DNA of 64,000 nucleotides from Rhizophagus irregularis (GCF_026210795.1 NC_089431.1:4712001-4776000); one strand, 5' to 3'; positions 50,248-63,202 are shown, counted from the first letter of the stretch. Made by a program: numbers and translations. Notes: generated by a model from the sequence alone, not told the origin.

Positions 50248-51721
50248 ATATATATATGTATATTTATGTGTAAGATTATCAATAATGTAAAATAAGTCAA
50301 AATTATAATTAACAAATTAATTATCAACGCATAATGACAATCGTCATATCATAATATATACATTCGATTAATTATTCAGAATTATTCAGTACCAGTATAA
50401 GAAAAAATGTTAATAAGCTTTGAGATTATTAATTTAGTAAGAGATTCAATTATTTTATTATTTAATTTCATCGCACGTTTTTAAACAACTTTTTATATAC
50501 AATTAAACAGAGAAAGTTTGTGGAAAACAACTAAAAACATGATATGAAACAAATATTTTTAATTTTTTTAAAAAATTTAGTAATATGTTAGAGTTTATAA
50601 AGTAATAAATATAATCGCGTTTAATTATATGTAATTTCTAATTTCTCAAAAGCTCGTTTTCACTATAGTAGTTCGCTTTATTCTTGAGCTGAACTTAATC
50701 TAAACCGTTGATCAAATTTAATATTCTTCAATTTAACTGGAAACAAAATAACATTTAAATAATTAGCTATCCATTTTTTAAGTACTAACCGCAATGATAA
50801 GCTTTTTACATTCCAAGTTGAGAATTTCATATCCCTTTTTATTTGCCTTTCCTCAATCTTTTTTCATTTTAGAGTTTATCGTCCATTAACTGATTTTTAA
50901 ATGTCTGAATTTCTCTGAAGCCATTCTATTAATTTTAATCATTTTGTAAATAAAATAAATTATATCTTTAAAAAAATTTGAGTCATATAATTTAATAATA
51001 AAAAGTGAGTAACGAATAAAATGTAATTCAAAATCAGGATTCTATCCATCATCAATATAATATTAGAATACAATGTTCTTTTGTTTAGAAATTTTTAAAT
51101 GATTTTTCTTTAATTTCTTTTTTCAGTTCGGTTTTCCTAAAACTGAAAATATTTCTTTTAATTTTAAATAAATTTTTTTTTTCCTTCATAATCTATACTA
51201 TTATTTTTATATAATTTTTTTCATTTAATTTTATATACTATATTTCTATCATTGCTATATAAAAACATTATTAATTATTCTTTTTTTTAAAAAAATCAGT
51301 AATTGGATCGATGTTGCAGCATTATGGTAAGCATCATTTTTCAATCCTCATTTCAATAATAATTTTTTTCCATATCTATTTTATTTCTAATATTTTTTTC
51401 ATTCTTTCACCTTTAGATTTGGAACAGTGATTGGATAGATGCTGTGGTGCTATACTTGTAATAAGTGCTTCCGATTTTCATTTTAATTTCGTTCTTTTAC
51501 CTTTTAGGTTTGGATCAAAGTCAGTGCTATCTAAAGTTTTTTTTTTAAATTAAAGTTTTTTTTATAATAAATAAAATAAATTTATTAATTTTAAATATTA
51601 CAAATAAAAGTAATAAATAAATAACTTTATTTTCCTGAAACATTTATTCAGTAAAAAATGATTAATAAATTATAAACAAGACAAAATATATAAAAGCTAG
51701 AAAAATTATTTTTGGTTTTTA
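50248..51721. other. AT-rich intergenic region
   Basis: No supported gene, RNA or clear transposon. Two GGATNGATGTTG-like segments near 51306 and 51433 suggest a decayed local duplication. Confidence 0.5.
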
Positions 51722-51833
51722 CTGGGGTGATCATCACCGCTGGCCAGAATTATCAATTTTTACCGGCACTAAATTTTTTTAATGCTGGTCGATTGTCATA
51801 ATTTCAGTCACCGGTGATGATCACCCCCGGTGA
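51722..51833. mobile_element. Short inverted-repeat MITE, family A copy 2
   Basis: Interior nearly identical to 2271-2384 (TGGCCAGAATTATCAATTTT, ACCGGCACTA, ATGCTGGTCGATTGTCATAA), ends GGGGTGATCATCACC and GGTGATGATCACCCCC. Non-coding. Confidence 0.72.
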
Positions 51834-51898
51834 TAGTTAGAAAAATTCTTTTATTAAATTAGTATAAAAACAATAAAATAACCAAATGGAATAAATAA

Positions 51899-52012
51899 TT
51901 TTTCGGCGAAATGTCCATTCGGCAAAACGTCCATTTGGAGAAATATCCCTTCAGTGAAATATCCCTTCGACGAAGTGGAATTCGGTGAAATGGACTTCGG
52001 TGAAAAGTCCGG
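51899..52012. repeat. Minisatellite of about 16-bp GTCCATTTCGCCGAA-like units
   Basis: On the minus strand, seven degenerate units such as GGACATTTCGCCGAA, GGACGTTTTGCCGAA and GTCCATTTCACCGAA in a row. Non-coding; the overlapping ORF is an artefact. Confidence 0.65.
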
Positions 52013-53308
52013 ATACTCTTTTTTTGGTTTAACTAGATTTAAATAATACAAATAATATCAATATAACATCACTTAGTCTAGTTAATAAAATCTATGCAAA
52101 GTAAAATTTGTATTTTGATAAAAAAAAAAATCCCTTGATCTTGGTATAATTGATGATCATTTTTAGCTTAACTTCTGATGAAAAAAAAATCTAACTTCTG
52201 ATTTCTGTTTTTAATAATTTTTTAAAATGCCAGAAACACTATAAAACCAACCGTCGTGGGAGAATCATTAGGCTGTAATGAACTGATTAACTTACTAACT
52301 GACTGAATGAACAGAATAAATGCAATAAAATATGTCTTCAAGTAATTTAATTACACAATTATTACAAGTTAAACCTATCCATAAAAGTTCGATTGAGAAA
52401 CGCTAACTCAACATTGGTAATGTTGACAAAAACACATATCAATATTAAGAGATATTTAAACTAAACATATATTATTATGCTGGAGTGGACGGATTTTTTT
52501 TTTTGTCGTTAGTTTAATTTAAATTTGAAATATTTAAACGTAACTCCGTGAATTTCTTTAAAACGCAACTATATAATCTGCAAAAAAAATCATCTGATTT
52601 AAATTCCAATCATTAATGATGGACGATGGACCGTAATTATTCCGATAATGTATAACATAAACCGTAAAAAGATAAAGTTTAAGTTTGCGTGCAACTGTCA
52701 AAAAATCATGTAAAATTATAATAATTCCGGCCTGAAAAAAATACGTACAGAACTACAGATAATAGTAATATATTTTTGGCTGACTCTGACTTTTTTAATA
52801 TGATCAATAAATTAAATCTTACATTTTAACAATTGTTTAATACGGTATGAGGAAATTTTTTAAATCTATTACGTGATCCACAAAGAATTAATTTTATTTT
52901 GTTTGAATTGTAATAATTTTTTGCTAACTCACACTACTTACAATTCCAGATTATAATCATAAAAAAAAATTTTTTAATTTTTATATTTTATACTAAAACA
53001 ATTATAATTTCTCGGGAATTTAAAATTTTTATACGAATGATTCACGTGATGTTTAGCCAATAAATACGTGAAATTAAACGTGATCGATTTTAAATTTTTC
53101 AATCACTAACTATTAATTAGAAACTATGTCAGCAATCATAAATTATTATGAATACGGTGAGTAAATACACCTCACGGACATAAAATAACAAAAACTTTGT
53201 TTAATTAATAAAATAATTATATTTAATTTGTAGGTGATAAAAAATACCAAGTATCAAGTGTATCAATTAAGGAAAATGAAATATATATTACAAGATCTAT
53301 AAAAATAC
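52013..53308. other. AT-rich intergenic region, includes dispersed repeat
   Basis: No gene supported. The segment from about 52850 on matches the repeat at 46960-47700. Confidence 0.5.
52850..53290. repeat. Dispersed repeat copy 3
   Basis: Contains ATTACGTGATCCACAAAG, TTTGAATTGTAATAATTT, TACTAAAACAATTATAATT, CCTCACGGACATAAAA and CAAGTATCAAGTGTATCAA in the same order as copy 2. Its right end reaches the 3' side of the GTPase gene. Confidence 0.5.
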
Positions 53309-54233
53309 TTATTTATTCGAACTGGGAGTTTTGTCATTGACTATTTTCTGTGCTTCTTTACATGCTTCATATAAAATTCTTTCAAATAAATCATTAAAAA
53401 ATGCCGCTGGCACACTTTTACTTTTACTCGCTCCAGTAACTGCTATACCCATAGTATATATCTAAAGCAAGACCAGCAGTCCCATCTATAAGTCGTTCTT
53501 TTGCGTTATTTGGCTTCTCTAACGCATAATAAACACCAGAAGAAATTAGTTGATATACTGAACCAACAATTGGGACGATGCTAACAACTTTTGATACATT
53601 TCTCTCGGTCATTTGTGTTGAACTGAGAACCTCTAGTTTAATACTTTTGTATCTTAATTCTAACAATTTGTTTTCTAAACGTTGCAAACTTTGCGCTCTT
53701 TTGTTTCTATATATGTAAGCGATAATGTCAACTTCATCTTCATCAGTAAAGGGAAAATCAACCGAAATAATTGGATATTTTCCTAAATCCTCACTAATTG
53801 TTTCTAAATTTTTCTCAATCCATTCCGGTTTACTATTAGTTATGATAATAACAATATTTTTTTCTGCCCATTCAAAGATCTCTTTAAACAACTTGAACAT
53901 TTTTTTATCATCATCGGTAATTTTAACCTTCTTTTGAACGTAAAATATATGATTGAGAGTTACTTTACATTTCGAAAAATAATCTCTTATTTTGTTAACA
54001 GCATTCTTATGTGAAACGAGGTGAGATAGTGGTTCACCTAATCCGACTATATCAAATACTTGATATTTTTCCGTACATCTTGTGTGTATATTTAAAGTTT
54101 CTCTTCTCGCACCGTCACTAATTGTAAACGCATTATTATTTTGATAAATATCACCTTGAATAAGCATGTTAGCAATAGAGGATTTTCCATATCCGGTACG
54201 TCCGAAAAGAAGTATACCTTGTTGTTCAATCAT
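53309..54233 (-). CDS. AIG1-type GTPase, probable C-terminal frameshift
   Basis: ATG at 54233. An AIG1/GIMAP-type G domain: G1 GRTGYGKSS (11-19), G3 DIVGLGE (61-67), G4 TNSK (132-135), followed by a helical C-terminal region with LENKLLELRYKS. The uninterrupted frame ends at 53424 (269 aa, …YYGYSSYWSE). The next frame continues TMGIAVTGASKSKSVPAAFF...EACKEAQKIV to a stop at 53309, which looks like the original C-terminus. A one-base indel in GATATATACTATGGG would explain this. AIG1 GTPases are expanded in Rhizophagus; a membrane or immunity-like role is inference. Confidence 0.8.
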
Positions 54234-55691
54234 TCTATTAAATTAGAAGAGAAATATAAGACAAGAAACATAAGGATTCGATTTTCAGGTTAGATTTATT
54301 TCAATTTAATCGATTCGTGTAACAATTAATTTCTCGTACGTGTGAAAATTTTATTTTATAAATCAATCGATTGTTACGCAACTTACGCAACCTCGATCGT
54401 CATTTATTTATTTATTAATTTTATGTAAACAAATAAATTCAATTTTTGTAATATCAATATTCTTATTAAAGAAAATTTACCCCGGTTTTTATTGGTCCTT
54501 TTTGACTCGATGTTGTACGACTAATTAATTGGTCACGGCCGGCCGCAGTAATTGATCAAGTATTATTAATAAGAATATTTTCAACAAGATGAACTAATTT
54601 TAGTTTATATTGGGAAAATAATAATTATAATATACCCAGAGATCAATATCATCAAGCAGTAAACATTCGCAGATGAATATTGGGAAACTTTAGATATTTA
54701 GAAAAGTATTTTATATTTTTTGTTTATCGTGCCGGTTATCGCTTTAATTTTTAGTATCTGCTGGTGTAGAATGATAGTAATATGCCATCATTTCTTTAGT
54801 TTTCCTCCAGTCATATTTTTTTTTTGCGCTGGAACGACCTTGCCTTTTAAAGCACTTGGTCATCTTTAATTGTTTGTACAAGTAAAAACAATCACACATG
54901 TATACATGTTTTTCCCGCACATAAGCTCAAATCGTCAAACTGACGGAGCATTTTACGATATGATGCATGGATTTGTTTGGATGAATAACTTGGATCTACT
55001 GGCTTTAGTTATAACTTTTTTTTTCAGTCCTTTAATTATAATGGGCATCCTTTTGATGTAAAGTATATGTTTAAAATTTGGTTAGGCGAAAGTAAATATC
55101 GGTAAAATTATAATAATACAATACACTGCGCATAGTTTTTTCTTGTATATGTTGTTTATTAAAAACTATATTTCAAATATTTTAAATATAATAAATTATT
55201 TATTTATTTATTTTTAAGTAAAAAAAAGTAGTTATTAATTACACGTGATCATGATACGATGCGATTTGATTGGACAGTGACTGAAGTTTTTCAAAATCCA
55301 AATATATATCGGGAAAAAAATTAGATTATAGACCATTATTCTAAACATAAATTTTTCGACATAATTAGTGATGAGAAAAAAATTATAATATTCAAAAAAA
55401 TTTATCATTTGAGCCGTAAATGCATAATTAATAATTTTTAAAATCCAAACATATTCATTTAAGAATAAGATCTGAAACGTATTTTAACGATAAAAAAATG
55501 TGTTAAAAATAATATTTGACTTATTAATATAACTACATGAGACGACTTTAAATAAATTTTTTTTAAAAAAAAATTTCCGCAGTAGATCGACAGTATCGAT
55601 TATGGATTAAATTTGGATTAGAATAGTTTCCGAAAAAAACCAAGTTTCGTATTATAAAATTTTAAATGAATAAATTTTGGACTCTTTTCTA
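54234..55691. other. AT-rich intergenic region
   Basis: No ATG-initiated ORF with credible sequence and no recognisable repeat. The first few hundred bases should hold the promoter of the GTPase; a palindrome GGCCGGCCG lies near 54539. Confidence 0.5.
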
Positions 55692-55807
55692 GTTACGGCC
55701 ATACACAGTGAAAAGCACCGGAACCCGTCCGATCTCCGAAGTTAAGCCACTGATGGCCCAGTCAGTACTACGGTTGGGGACAACGTGGGAATACTGGGTG
55801 CTGTAAC
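55692..55807 (+). rRNA. 5S ribosomal RNA
   Basis: About 116 nt with typical 5S sequence: GTTACGGCCATACACAGTG, GTCCGATCTCCGAAGTTAAG, GGAATACTGGGTGCTGTAAC. The ends pair (GTTAC with GTAAC). A T7 run follows, fitting RNA polymerase III termination. The internal A-box/C-box region is present. A one-base shortening (CATACACAG versus the usual CATACCACAG) is visible; pseudogene status cannot be excluded. Dispersed single 5S genes are normal for fungi. Confidence 0.88.
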
Positions 55808-56386
55808 TCTTTTTTTCTTTACGAAACACCGAAAAATTTTTAGACTTTAGGAAGAATCTAAGTTGAAAGTAACAAATTGATTTATAAACCACGAATTAAG
55901 ACGTTCGGATGGGCAATATCAGAAAAATTTTTTCGATATAGAAAATTTTTTATCTACTTTATATCTATTTAATGATAATTTATCAAACTGTAACGCAATC
56001 ACAAATAATTGTGACAAAGTATACGACTTTTATTTAATAATAAATTCGTCAAAAAAAAAAAATTATGAAAGTATTTCCGTAAAGTAGTTTTTAATATACA
56101 GACAGTATTTTTTTCTTCACTAGTTTCATTGAATTACAGTTACCTGGTTGCATAATTTTTAAAAGCAATTCTTAAAATTACATCGATTATTAAAATTTAT
56201 AAAATTTATAAAAATTTTGAAACTTCAATAATATGGACGCGCTAAAGTGTGATCTAAAATAATAAAAGAAAATTTAATTTCAAAATATTAACGTCACTTC
56301 GCTACAAAAAAGTCTCTGAAACCTTAAATGTTAATTTAAAAATAAGAAACACCCTTTTACTTCCCAACCCGCTAATAATATATAAC

Positions 56387-56572
56387 GTGGGCGTCGCCTA
56401 GAAGTAGTGCAATACTAGGGACACCCATGGGAAGAGTATTGGCAAGCCAAGGGACTCTTCCCCAAATGCAAAAATTCGTTAATATCGAAGTTACACAGTG
56501 TGCAACGTTTCAGATATTAGACTGAAAAGAACAGATACTACACTTGATCTTAGCCAATAGGCAAGAGAGGAT
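56387..56572 (-). ncRNA. U2 spliceosomal snRNA, copy 1 (variant)
   Basis: Starts ATCCTCTCTTGCCTATTGGC on the minus strand, then AAGATCAAGTGTAGTATCTG (branch-site-interacting region) and CTTTTCAGTCTAATATCTG. 186 nt. In the 3' half it differs from copies 2-4 by paired changes: GGGGAAGAG with CTCTTCCC, and GGGTGTC with GACGCCC, which preserve both stems. It lies head-to-head with copy 2; the 565-bp gap contains the upstream block seen before the other copies. Confidence 0.92.
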
Positions 56573-56821
56573 AAGGACCAAAATCTTGGCGCGTTACGAT
56601 GTCATTTTATATAGAAATTCGAAAAAACGAGAATTATGGGATATCAATGATTTGTGCAACATAACCGACAAAAATTTTCATTCACGTGATCTTATAAAAA
56701 TATTTGTCCCATATACACCGTATTACGCCCACTTATTTAAAATTACAAAATTCAATTTGTCACCATTAGCCGTAACTCCGCCAAAAGTCACGTGCTATTA
56801 CGTAATAACGAATTAAATCTT

Positions 56822-57540
56822 TTTCCGCAGCAGGCGCAGCAAATTTAACATGTAGCTAGCGTTAGCCACATTTTTTTTTAAAGAAGCAAATATGACTAAG
56901 GATTAATAATCAACTTAATTTTATCGAATAAATCATCGAATTATTATAATAAATAGTTAGTCAACATAGGCGCAGCAATGTCGAATTAGTAAGCGGCTAA
57001 GCGCTGCGGTTAGGTTCTGCGGCAAATGACAAAAATTATGAACGTACAATTTTTACAATCATTTGAAATCCCATAATTCTCACTTTTTTGAATTTTAATA
57101 TAAAAAGGCATCGTAATGCCCCAAGCTTTTGGTCCTTATCCTCTCTTGCCTATTGGCTAAGATCAAGTGTAGTATCTGTTCTTTTCAGTCTAATATCTGA
57201 AACGTTGCACACTGTGTAACTTCGATATTAACGAATTTTTGCACTTGGGAAAGAGTCCCTTGGCTTGCCAATACTCTTTCCATGAGTGTCCCTAGTATTG
57301 CACTACTTCTAGGCGACGCTCACATTTTAAAATTACTAGCGGGTTGGGAAGTGTTGAGTGATTTTTTATTTCTCAAAGAAAATATATTTTTTGAAATTAC
57401 TGGTGATCGCCAATAACGTGATTTAAATTTCTGATCAAAAGCTCGTAATTGTATTACGCCCACTTATTTGAAATTGCAAAATTTAATTTGTCACCATTAG
57501 CCGTAATGCCTGTTACTTCGCGTAATAATGTACAGTACGG
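56822..57540 (+). repeat. U2 repeat unit 1 of a tandem array
   Basis: About 719 bp: an upstream block (CCGCAGCAGGCGCAGCAAAT, later CATAGGCGCAGCAATGTCGA and AAGCGCTGCGGTTAG), the U2 gene, and a downstream block up to GTAATGCCTGTTAC. Repeated at 58736 and 63203. The upstream block probably carries the snRNA promoter elements. Confidence 0.8.
57138..57322 (+). ncRNA. U2 spliceosomal snRNA, copy 2
   Basis: 185 nt, from ATCCTCTCTTGCC to the end of the last stem GACGCTC. Contains GTAGTATCTGTTCTTTTCAG. The 3' stems are GGGAAAGAG/CTCTTTCC and GAGTGTC/GACGCTC. Confidence 0.95.
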
Positions 57541-58730
57541 TTCGCGAAAAAAATAATCGGAATTTAAACAGAATTACAAAAGTGTAAGAATAAAAAACTA
57601 GTGATTAGAATTTCTTCAAATTTTGTGAATTTGTTGTCAAATATATAAACCTTATGTATATTAATTTCAGCCTTCTATCTTGCTTGGTTATCTCTCAATC
57701 GATTTTTTTAATTTGATAAAGTCAAAATTTAAACTGTAAAAAATATATAAATTTCATAAAGCATTCAAAATTGCAGTTTATTAAAACTTAAATAATTGTG
57801 ATTTGAGTTTATGCCATGTTAATTTTATTAAAAAAATTTGACTTTATTATTCATTAGTTATTGAGAAAATTGATTCATCATGATGATCGCAATCTGACCT
57901 TTACCCTTAATTTTCATTAAAAGAACTAAAATTCAAGAACATAAAATAAAATAAATATAAAGTTATTATAAATATTTAATGTTTAGATGTTTAGATTAAT
58001 AATTTTCAAAATATACAAATAAAAATTGTTTTAATTAAAAATCATTATAAAAAAACGTTTTTAATCCAAATATTTGAATGTGGTTAAATTTATCTAAGTT
58101 TTAATGATTTTCGAGGATTTTTGAGTCAATTTTAACACAGTTACAATTTGTATAGCTCGATCGGATCATATCACAATTCAAGATTGGATCGAAAAAAAAG
58201 TAACCAATCAGATCAAAGTTGCAATTGAGTACAATTTTTCCCATAATTTTATTATATAAGCATTTTTTCCCGTTATACCTTTTTTTTTTGAATTATTTTT
58301 TATTTAATTTTTTTTGTTATCACACTTTTTTTTTGCTTTTTTTTGCTTTTTTGACTTTTTTTGATTATAACGGTTTTTTTGATAACCGTTATTATTTTTT
58401 TAAAAAAAATAGTTTTATTTATTTATTTATTTATTTTTGTAATATAATAAAAAAATTCAGTAACGTTTAGATTATAATTTTTTATTATGGATATACGCAG
58501 TTCTGAGCACAATATTAAAATCTTTCATTTCTTAAATTTTTAACGATTTTTTTTTTCAAATTAAAAAATTGATTGAGAAATAACTAAGCAAGACAAAAGG
58601 CTGAGATTTAATATACACAATATTTACATATTTAACAACTAACTTGCAAAATTTGAAGAAATTCTAATCACTGGTTTTTTATTTTTTGCTCCTTTTGTAA
58701 TTCCGTTTACTTTTTTCGCAAACTAGTAGA
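57541..58730. mobile_element. 1.2-kb TIR element inserted between U2 units
   Basis: The arms are inverted: GCGAAAAAAATAATCGGAAT...ACTAGTGATTAGAATTTC at the left matches CTAATCACTGG...GTAATTCCG...TTTTTTCGCAAAC at the right, and homology extends about 170 bp inward. GTA flanks both sides. Non-coding and AT-rich; the T-rich ORF at 58219 is an artefact. The insertion point is exactly at a U2 unit boundary. Confidence 0.7.
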
Positions 58731-58735
58731 TCATT

Positions 58736-59435
58736 TTCCGCAGCAGGCGCAGCAAATTTAACATTCAGCTAGCTTAATCCGCATTAGTCACATTTTTTTT
58801 TAAAGAAGCAAAAATGACTAAAGATTATTAACTTAATTTTACCCGAATTATTATAATAAATAGTTAGTCAACATAGGCGCAGCAATGTCGAATTAGTAAG
58901 CGGCTAAGCGCTGCGGTTAGTTCTGCGGCAAATGACAAAATATGTAACGTACAATTTTTACAATCATTTGAAATCCCATAATTCTCACTTTTTTTGAATT
59001 TTAATATAAAAAGACATCGTAATGCCTCAAGCTTTTGGTCCTTATCCTCTCTTGCCTATTGGCTAAGATCAAGTGTAGTATCTGTTCTTTTCAGTCTAAT
59101 ATCTGAAACGTTACACACTGTGTAACTTCGATATTAACGAATTTTTGCACTTGGGAAAGAGTCCCTTGGCTTGCCAATACTCTTTCCATGAGTGTCCCTA
59201 GTATTGCACTACTTCTAGGCGACGCTCACATTCTAAAATTATTAGCGGGTTGGGAAGTGTTTAAGAGTGATTTTTTATTTCTCAAAATATATTATTTCAT
59301 ATTTGTAGGGATCAAGTTTTTTGAAATTACTGATGATCACCAATAACGTGAGTTTTAATTTTTGATCACTTATTTGAAATTACAAAATTTAATTTGTCAC
59401 CATTTAACCGTAATGCCTGTTACTCCGTCAAGAAG
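58736..59435 (+). repeat. U2 repeat unit 2
   Basis: Same structure as the unit at 56822; U2 starts are 718 bp apart once the insertion is discounted. Confidence 0.8.
59044..59228 (+). ncRNA. U2 spliceosomal snRNA, copy 3
   Basis: 185 nt, nearly identical to copy 2; one change seen (ACGTTACACACTG for ACGTTGCACACTG). Confidence 0.95.
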
Positions 59436-62400
59436 TTATGGCAAGCCGAGTTGGACTAGGTGAAAAATCAAGCTGATGTTTTATCTGTATGTGCTTTATG
59501 TTTTTTATTCATCTGTGCTTGATATTTTTGTACGTCTGTGCTTGATGTTTTTGTCCAACTGTGTTTGATTTAATCCAACTATACTCGATAATTTTATCTT
59601 TGTCAAAAATTAGTTTCTTTGTCAGTACAGGGTTCGATCACATGTTTTAAGTTTAGTGTAGTTTTAAAAAATTTTTTTTTTAAATTTTACACGAATAATT
59701 TTTTTTTTATTGGCTTTTTTTTATAAACAAATTTTGTAGAGAATTTTTATTTTTAATATAGGCAAAGGCTTTGTTTGATAGAATTTCTTTGGGAACTTTT
59801 TTAATAAAAAGATTTTTTTTGATAAAAAATTTCTTTGGAAAATTTTTTTCATTGATAGGGACATTTCTGAGTTATTTTTTGATGGATAATTTCGTTAAAA
59901 AACTTTTATTTGATAGAAATTTCATTGGAGAATTTTTTTAATGAGATTTTTTTTTGACATATTTAATTTGTTGGAACAATTTTTTTTAATAGGAAAGATT
60001 TAGATAATTTCGTTAGAAAATTTTTTTAACAAGTGAGATTTTTTTTGATAGAGTTTCGTTTAAGAATTTTTTTTTAATAGGAGGGAGTTTTCCTTGATAA
60101 AGAATTTCTTTTGTGAATTTTTTTAATAGATGAAAGTATTTTTTGACGGAGAATTTCATTAAAGAATTTTTCTTTAACAGATTTCGCTGAGAATTTTTTT
60201 TCAATAGGTAAGATTTTTTTTTTTTTGATAGATCATTTCGTTAGTGTAAATTTTTTCAACAGAGGAGATTTTTTTTAGATAGAGAATTTCGGTAAAGTTT
60301 TTTTTTTAATAGGAGAGAGAATTTTTATTTGATATAGAAATTCTTTTGAGAATTTTTTTTAATAGGTTGAATTTTTTTTTAATCGGGGATATTTTTTTTT
60401 GATTGAGAATTTTATTAGAGAATTGTTTGTTGAAAATTTTTTTATTTTTTTGATGGAGAATTTTGTTTAGAAATCTTAATAGAAAATTTTATTGAAAATA
60501 GTTTTTTTTAATAAGTGTATGGCTTTAAATTTTTTTTTTAATAAAGTATTTCATTATAGATCTTTTTTTTTATAAAAAATTGATTGAAAATTTATTGGAA
60601 AATTTTTTATTAAATTTTAAAATTTTAATAAATTTTTACTCCTCTTCATCTTCCCATCACTTCTTTTCGTCTCCCGTCACTCCTTTTCGTCTCCCATCAC
60701 TCCTTTTTATCTCTCATCACTCCTCTTCGTCTCGTCTCCCATCACTATTTTCGTCTCCCATTACTCTTTTTCATCTCTTATCATGTCCTATTTCTCCTTT
60801 TTGTTTCCTATCACTCTTTTTTACTCCCTTTCATCTTCTATTACTTTCCATTACTCCATTGTTATTTCATTTTTATTTTTTATTAGCATCTTTCTCCTTA
60901 ATCATTGCAATTTACTTATCTTTTTTTTTATTATTATTGTTTCTTTTATTTGTACACTTCAATAAAAATAAATATGGTGATTTTTTTCTTTAAAATCGTA
61001 AATGCGTGACTTAAATTTTAATATTTGCAAATAAAATTTTATTAAATAAGATTATTTTGAATAAATATGTTTGCAAAAGAATTTTTTTTAAAAATATCTT
61101 TTGCAATAATAACCGATAAAATAAATACTAGATACATATGACATATTTGAAAAAAAAAACCCAGGCGATGATCGCCCAGGCGACGTTTAGCAATTAGCAA
61201 TCTCCAATTTTTATTTATATATATTAAAAGTATTTAAAATAGTAGATTTTCAAAAAATGTTTTATGCCAATTATTTTATATTATTGATGATAAAAAGAAA
61301 AAACACTTCAAACAAATTTCTGCTATATATATTTTTTTAAAGTTAACATTATTTTAAAAACTTTTTAATTTATGTTATATATGAATATTATATTTATATG
61401 ATTATAAAAGGTCTATTTGGGTTGTCTTTATTTCTTTTGTATAACTGATCGTTCAAAACAATAAAATATCGAGCTTTTCTTTTTATTGAATTCTGATGTT
61501 TTTTCGTAATGTCTGTTGGTAATGATAAGTCCGTTAAAAATCGTGTTAGTGAATAATATGTGGTGGTATCCATTTCGTTAAGTCAAAGATGGGAAATCCG
61601 TAAAGAGGTGTCAAAAAAGGCGTATATAATAAGAAATTCGTAAAAAAATTTTTAAAGAAATTAAAAAAATATCAAAATTAAAAAAAAAATGTTAAAAATT
61701 AGTTAAAAATTGAATCAAAAAATACCAAATTAAAGAAAATTATTAAATAAAGTAAGATAAATAAAAATAAATTCTAGAAACCTGAAATTATTAAAATGAA
61801 ACAAATAAAACAAAAAAAAAAAATTTATTAAAATTGTAAAATTTAATAAATTTTCAATCAATTTTTTAGTAAAAAAAGATCTCTAATGAAATTCTTTAAA
61901 AAAAAAAAAATTCAAGCCAAAATTCTCGATACACTTATTAAAAAAAACTATTTTCAATAAAATTTTCTATTGAGACTTCTAACAAAATTCTCCATCAAAA
62001 AAATAAAAAACTTTTCAACCAACAATTCTCTAATGAAATTCTCAATCAAAAAAAATATCCCCGATTAAGAAAAATTTCTAACGAAAATCTTCCATCAAAA
62101 AACACATTTTCCCTGTTAAAAAAAAATTCAAAGATTCTTACCTATTAAAAAAAATTCTCAAAAGAATTTCTATCAAAAAAAAAAAACTTCCCTCCTATTA
62201 AAAAAACAAAATTCTACCTCTCCTCCGTTAAAAAAATTTACAAATGATCTATCAAAAAAAAATTCTATGATGAAATTTCTATCAAAAAAAAATTCTCAGC
62301 GAAATTATTTATCTTCCTATTAAAGAAAAATTCTTTAATAAAATCCTCTATCAAAAATAATCCCCCTATCAAAAAAAAATTCTCTAATAAAATTCTTCGT

Positions 62401-63175
62401 CAAAAATTACTTTCACCTATTAAAAAAATTCCCAAAAGAAATTCTTTATCAAGGAAAACTCCCTCCTATTAAAAAAAAAATTTTTAACGAAATTCTCTAT
62501 CAAAAAAAAAAAATCTCATTTGTTAAAAAAATTTCCGACAAAATTATTTTTATCAAGAAAAATCTTTCCTATTAAAAAAATTCTCCAAAAGAATTTTCTA
62601 CAAAAAAAAAAAATTCTCAATGAATTCTCCATCAAAAAAAATCCTGTTAAAAAAAATTGTTCCAACAAATTAGGTATATGTCCAAAAAAAAAATCTTATA
62701 AAAAAAAAATTCTCCAATGAAATTTAAATTTTTTAACGAAATTATCAATTGAAAAAAAAAACTCGGAAATGTCCCTATCAATAAATATTCTCTAACAAAA
62801 TTTTTTATCAAAAAAAAGTCTTTTTATTAAAAAAAAAATTCCAAAAGAATTTTATCAAAAAAAGCCTTTGCTTATGTTAAAATAAAAATTTCTCTACAAA
62901 AATTGGTTTATAAAAAAAAGCCAATAAAATAAAAAAAAAATTCTTCGTGTGCTAAACTTAAAAACAATGTGATTGACAAAATATCACCAAAGAAACTAAT
63001 TTTTGACAAGATAAAATTAAAATCAAATACAGTTGGACAAAAACATTAAGTACAAATAGATAAAACCTCAAGCATAAATACCAATCACGAACAGATCAGA
63101 TAAATATCAAGCGAAAACCAAGGTAAAATGTCAGTCACGGGGTGACATTTTGTCTATTGATTCGGCTTGCCATAA
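59436..63175. mobile_element. 3.7-kb foldback element inserted in the U2 array
   Basis: Termini TTATGGCAAGCCGA and TCGGCTTGCCATAA, followed by inverted arms of roughly 1.2-1.3 kb. Left arm blocks AAATTAGTTTCTTTGTCA, TTTATTGGCTTTTTTTTATA and GGCAAAGGCTTT reappear inverted at 62850-63000. The arms consist of degenerate units like GATAGAGAATTTCGTTAGAG followed by a T run. The centre (about 60630-61850) is unique. No transposase. Removing it joins two U2 repeat units. Confidence 0.8.
60640..60960. repeat. Pyrimidine-rich tract in foldback centre
   Basis: Tandem CATCACTCCTTTTCGTCTCC-like units, about 8-10 copies, almost purely C/T on the plus strand. The ORF across it is an artefact of this composition. 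Confidence 0.65.
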
Positions 63176-63202
63176 AAAAGTCACGTAGTAATGTAGTAAA
63201 TC

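Noticed and set aside
54870-55061. Short ORF with hydrophobic C-terminus
   Set aside because: No ATG at the open start, AT-rich context, no homology recognised.
56544-56816. ORF overlapping U2 copy 1
   Set aside because: Begins inside the U2 sequence and continues in its promoter region.
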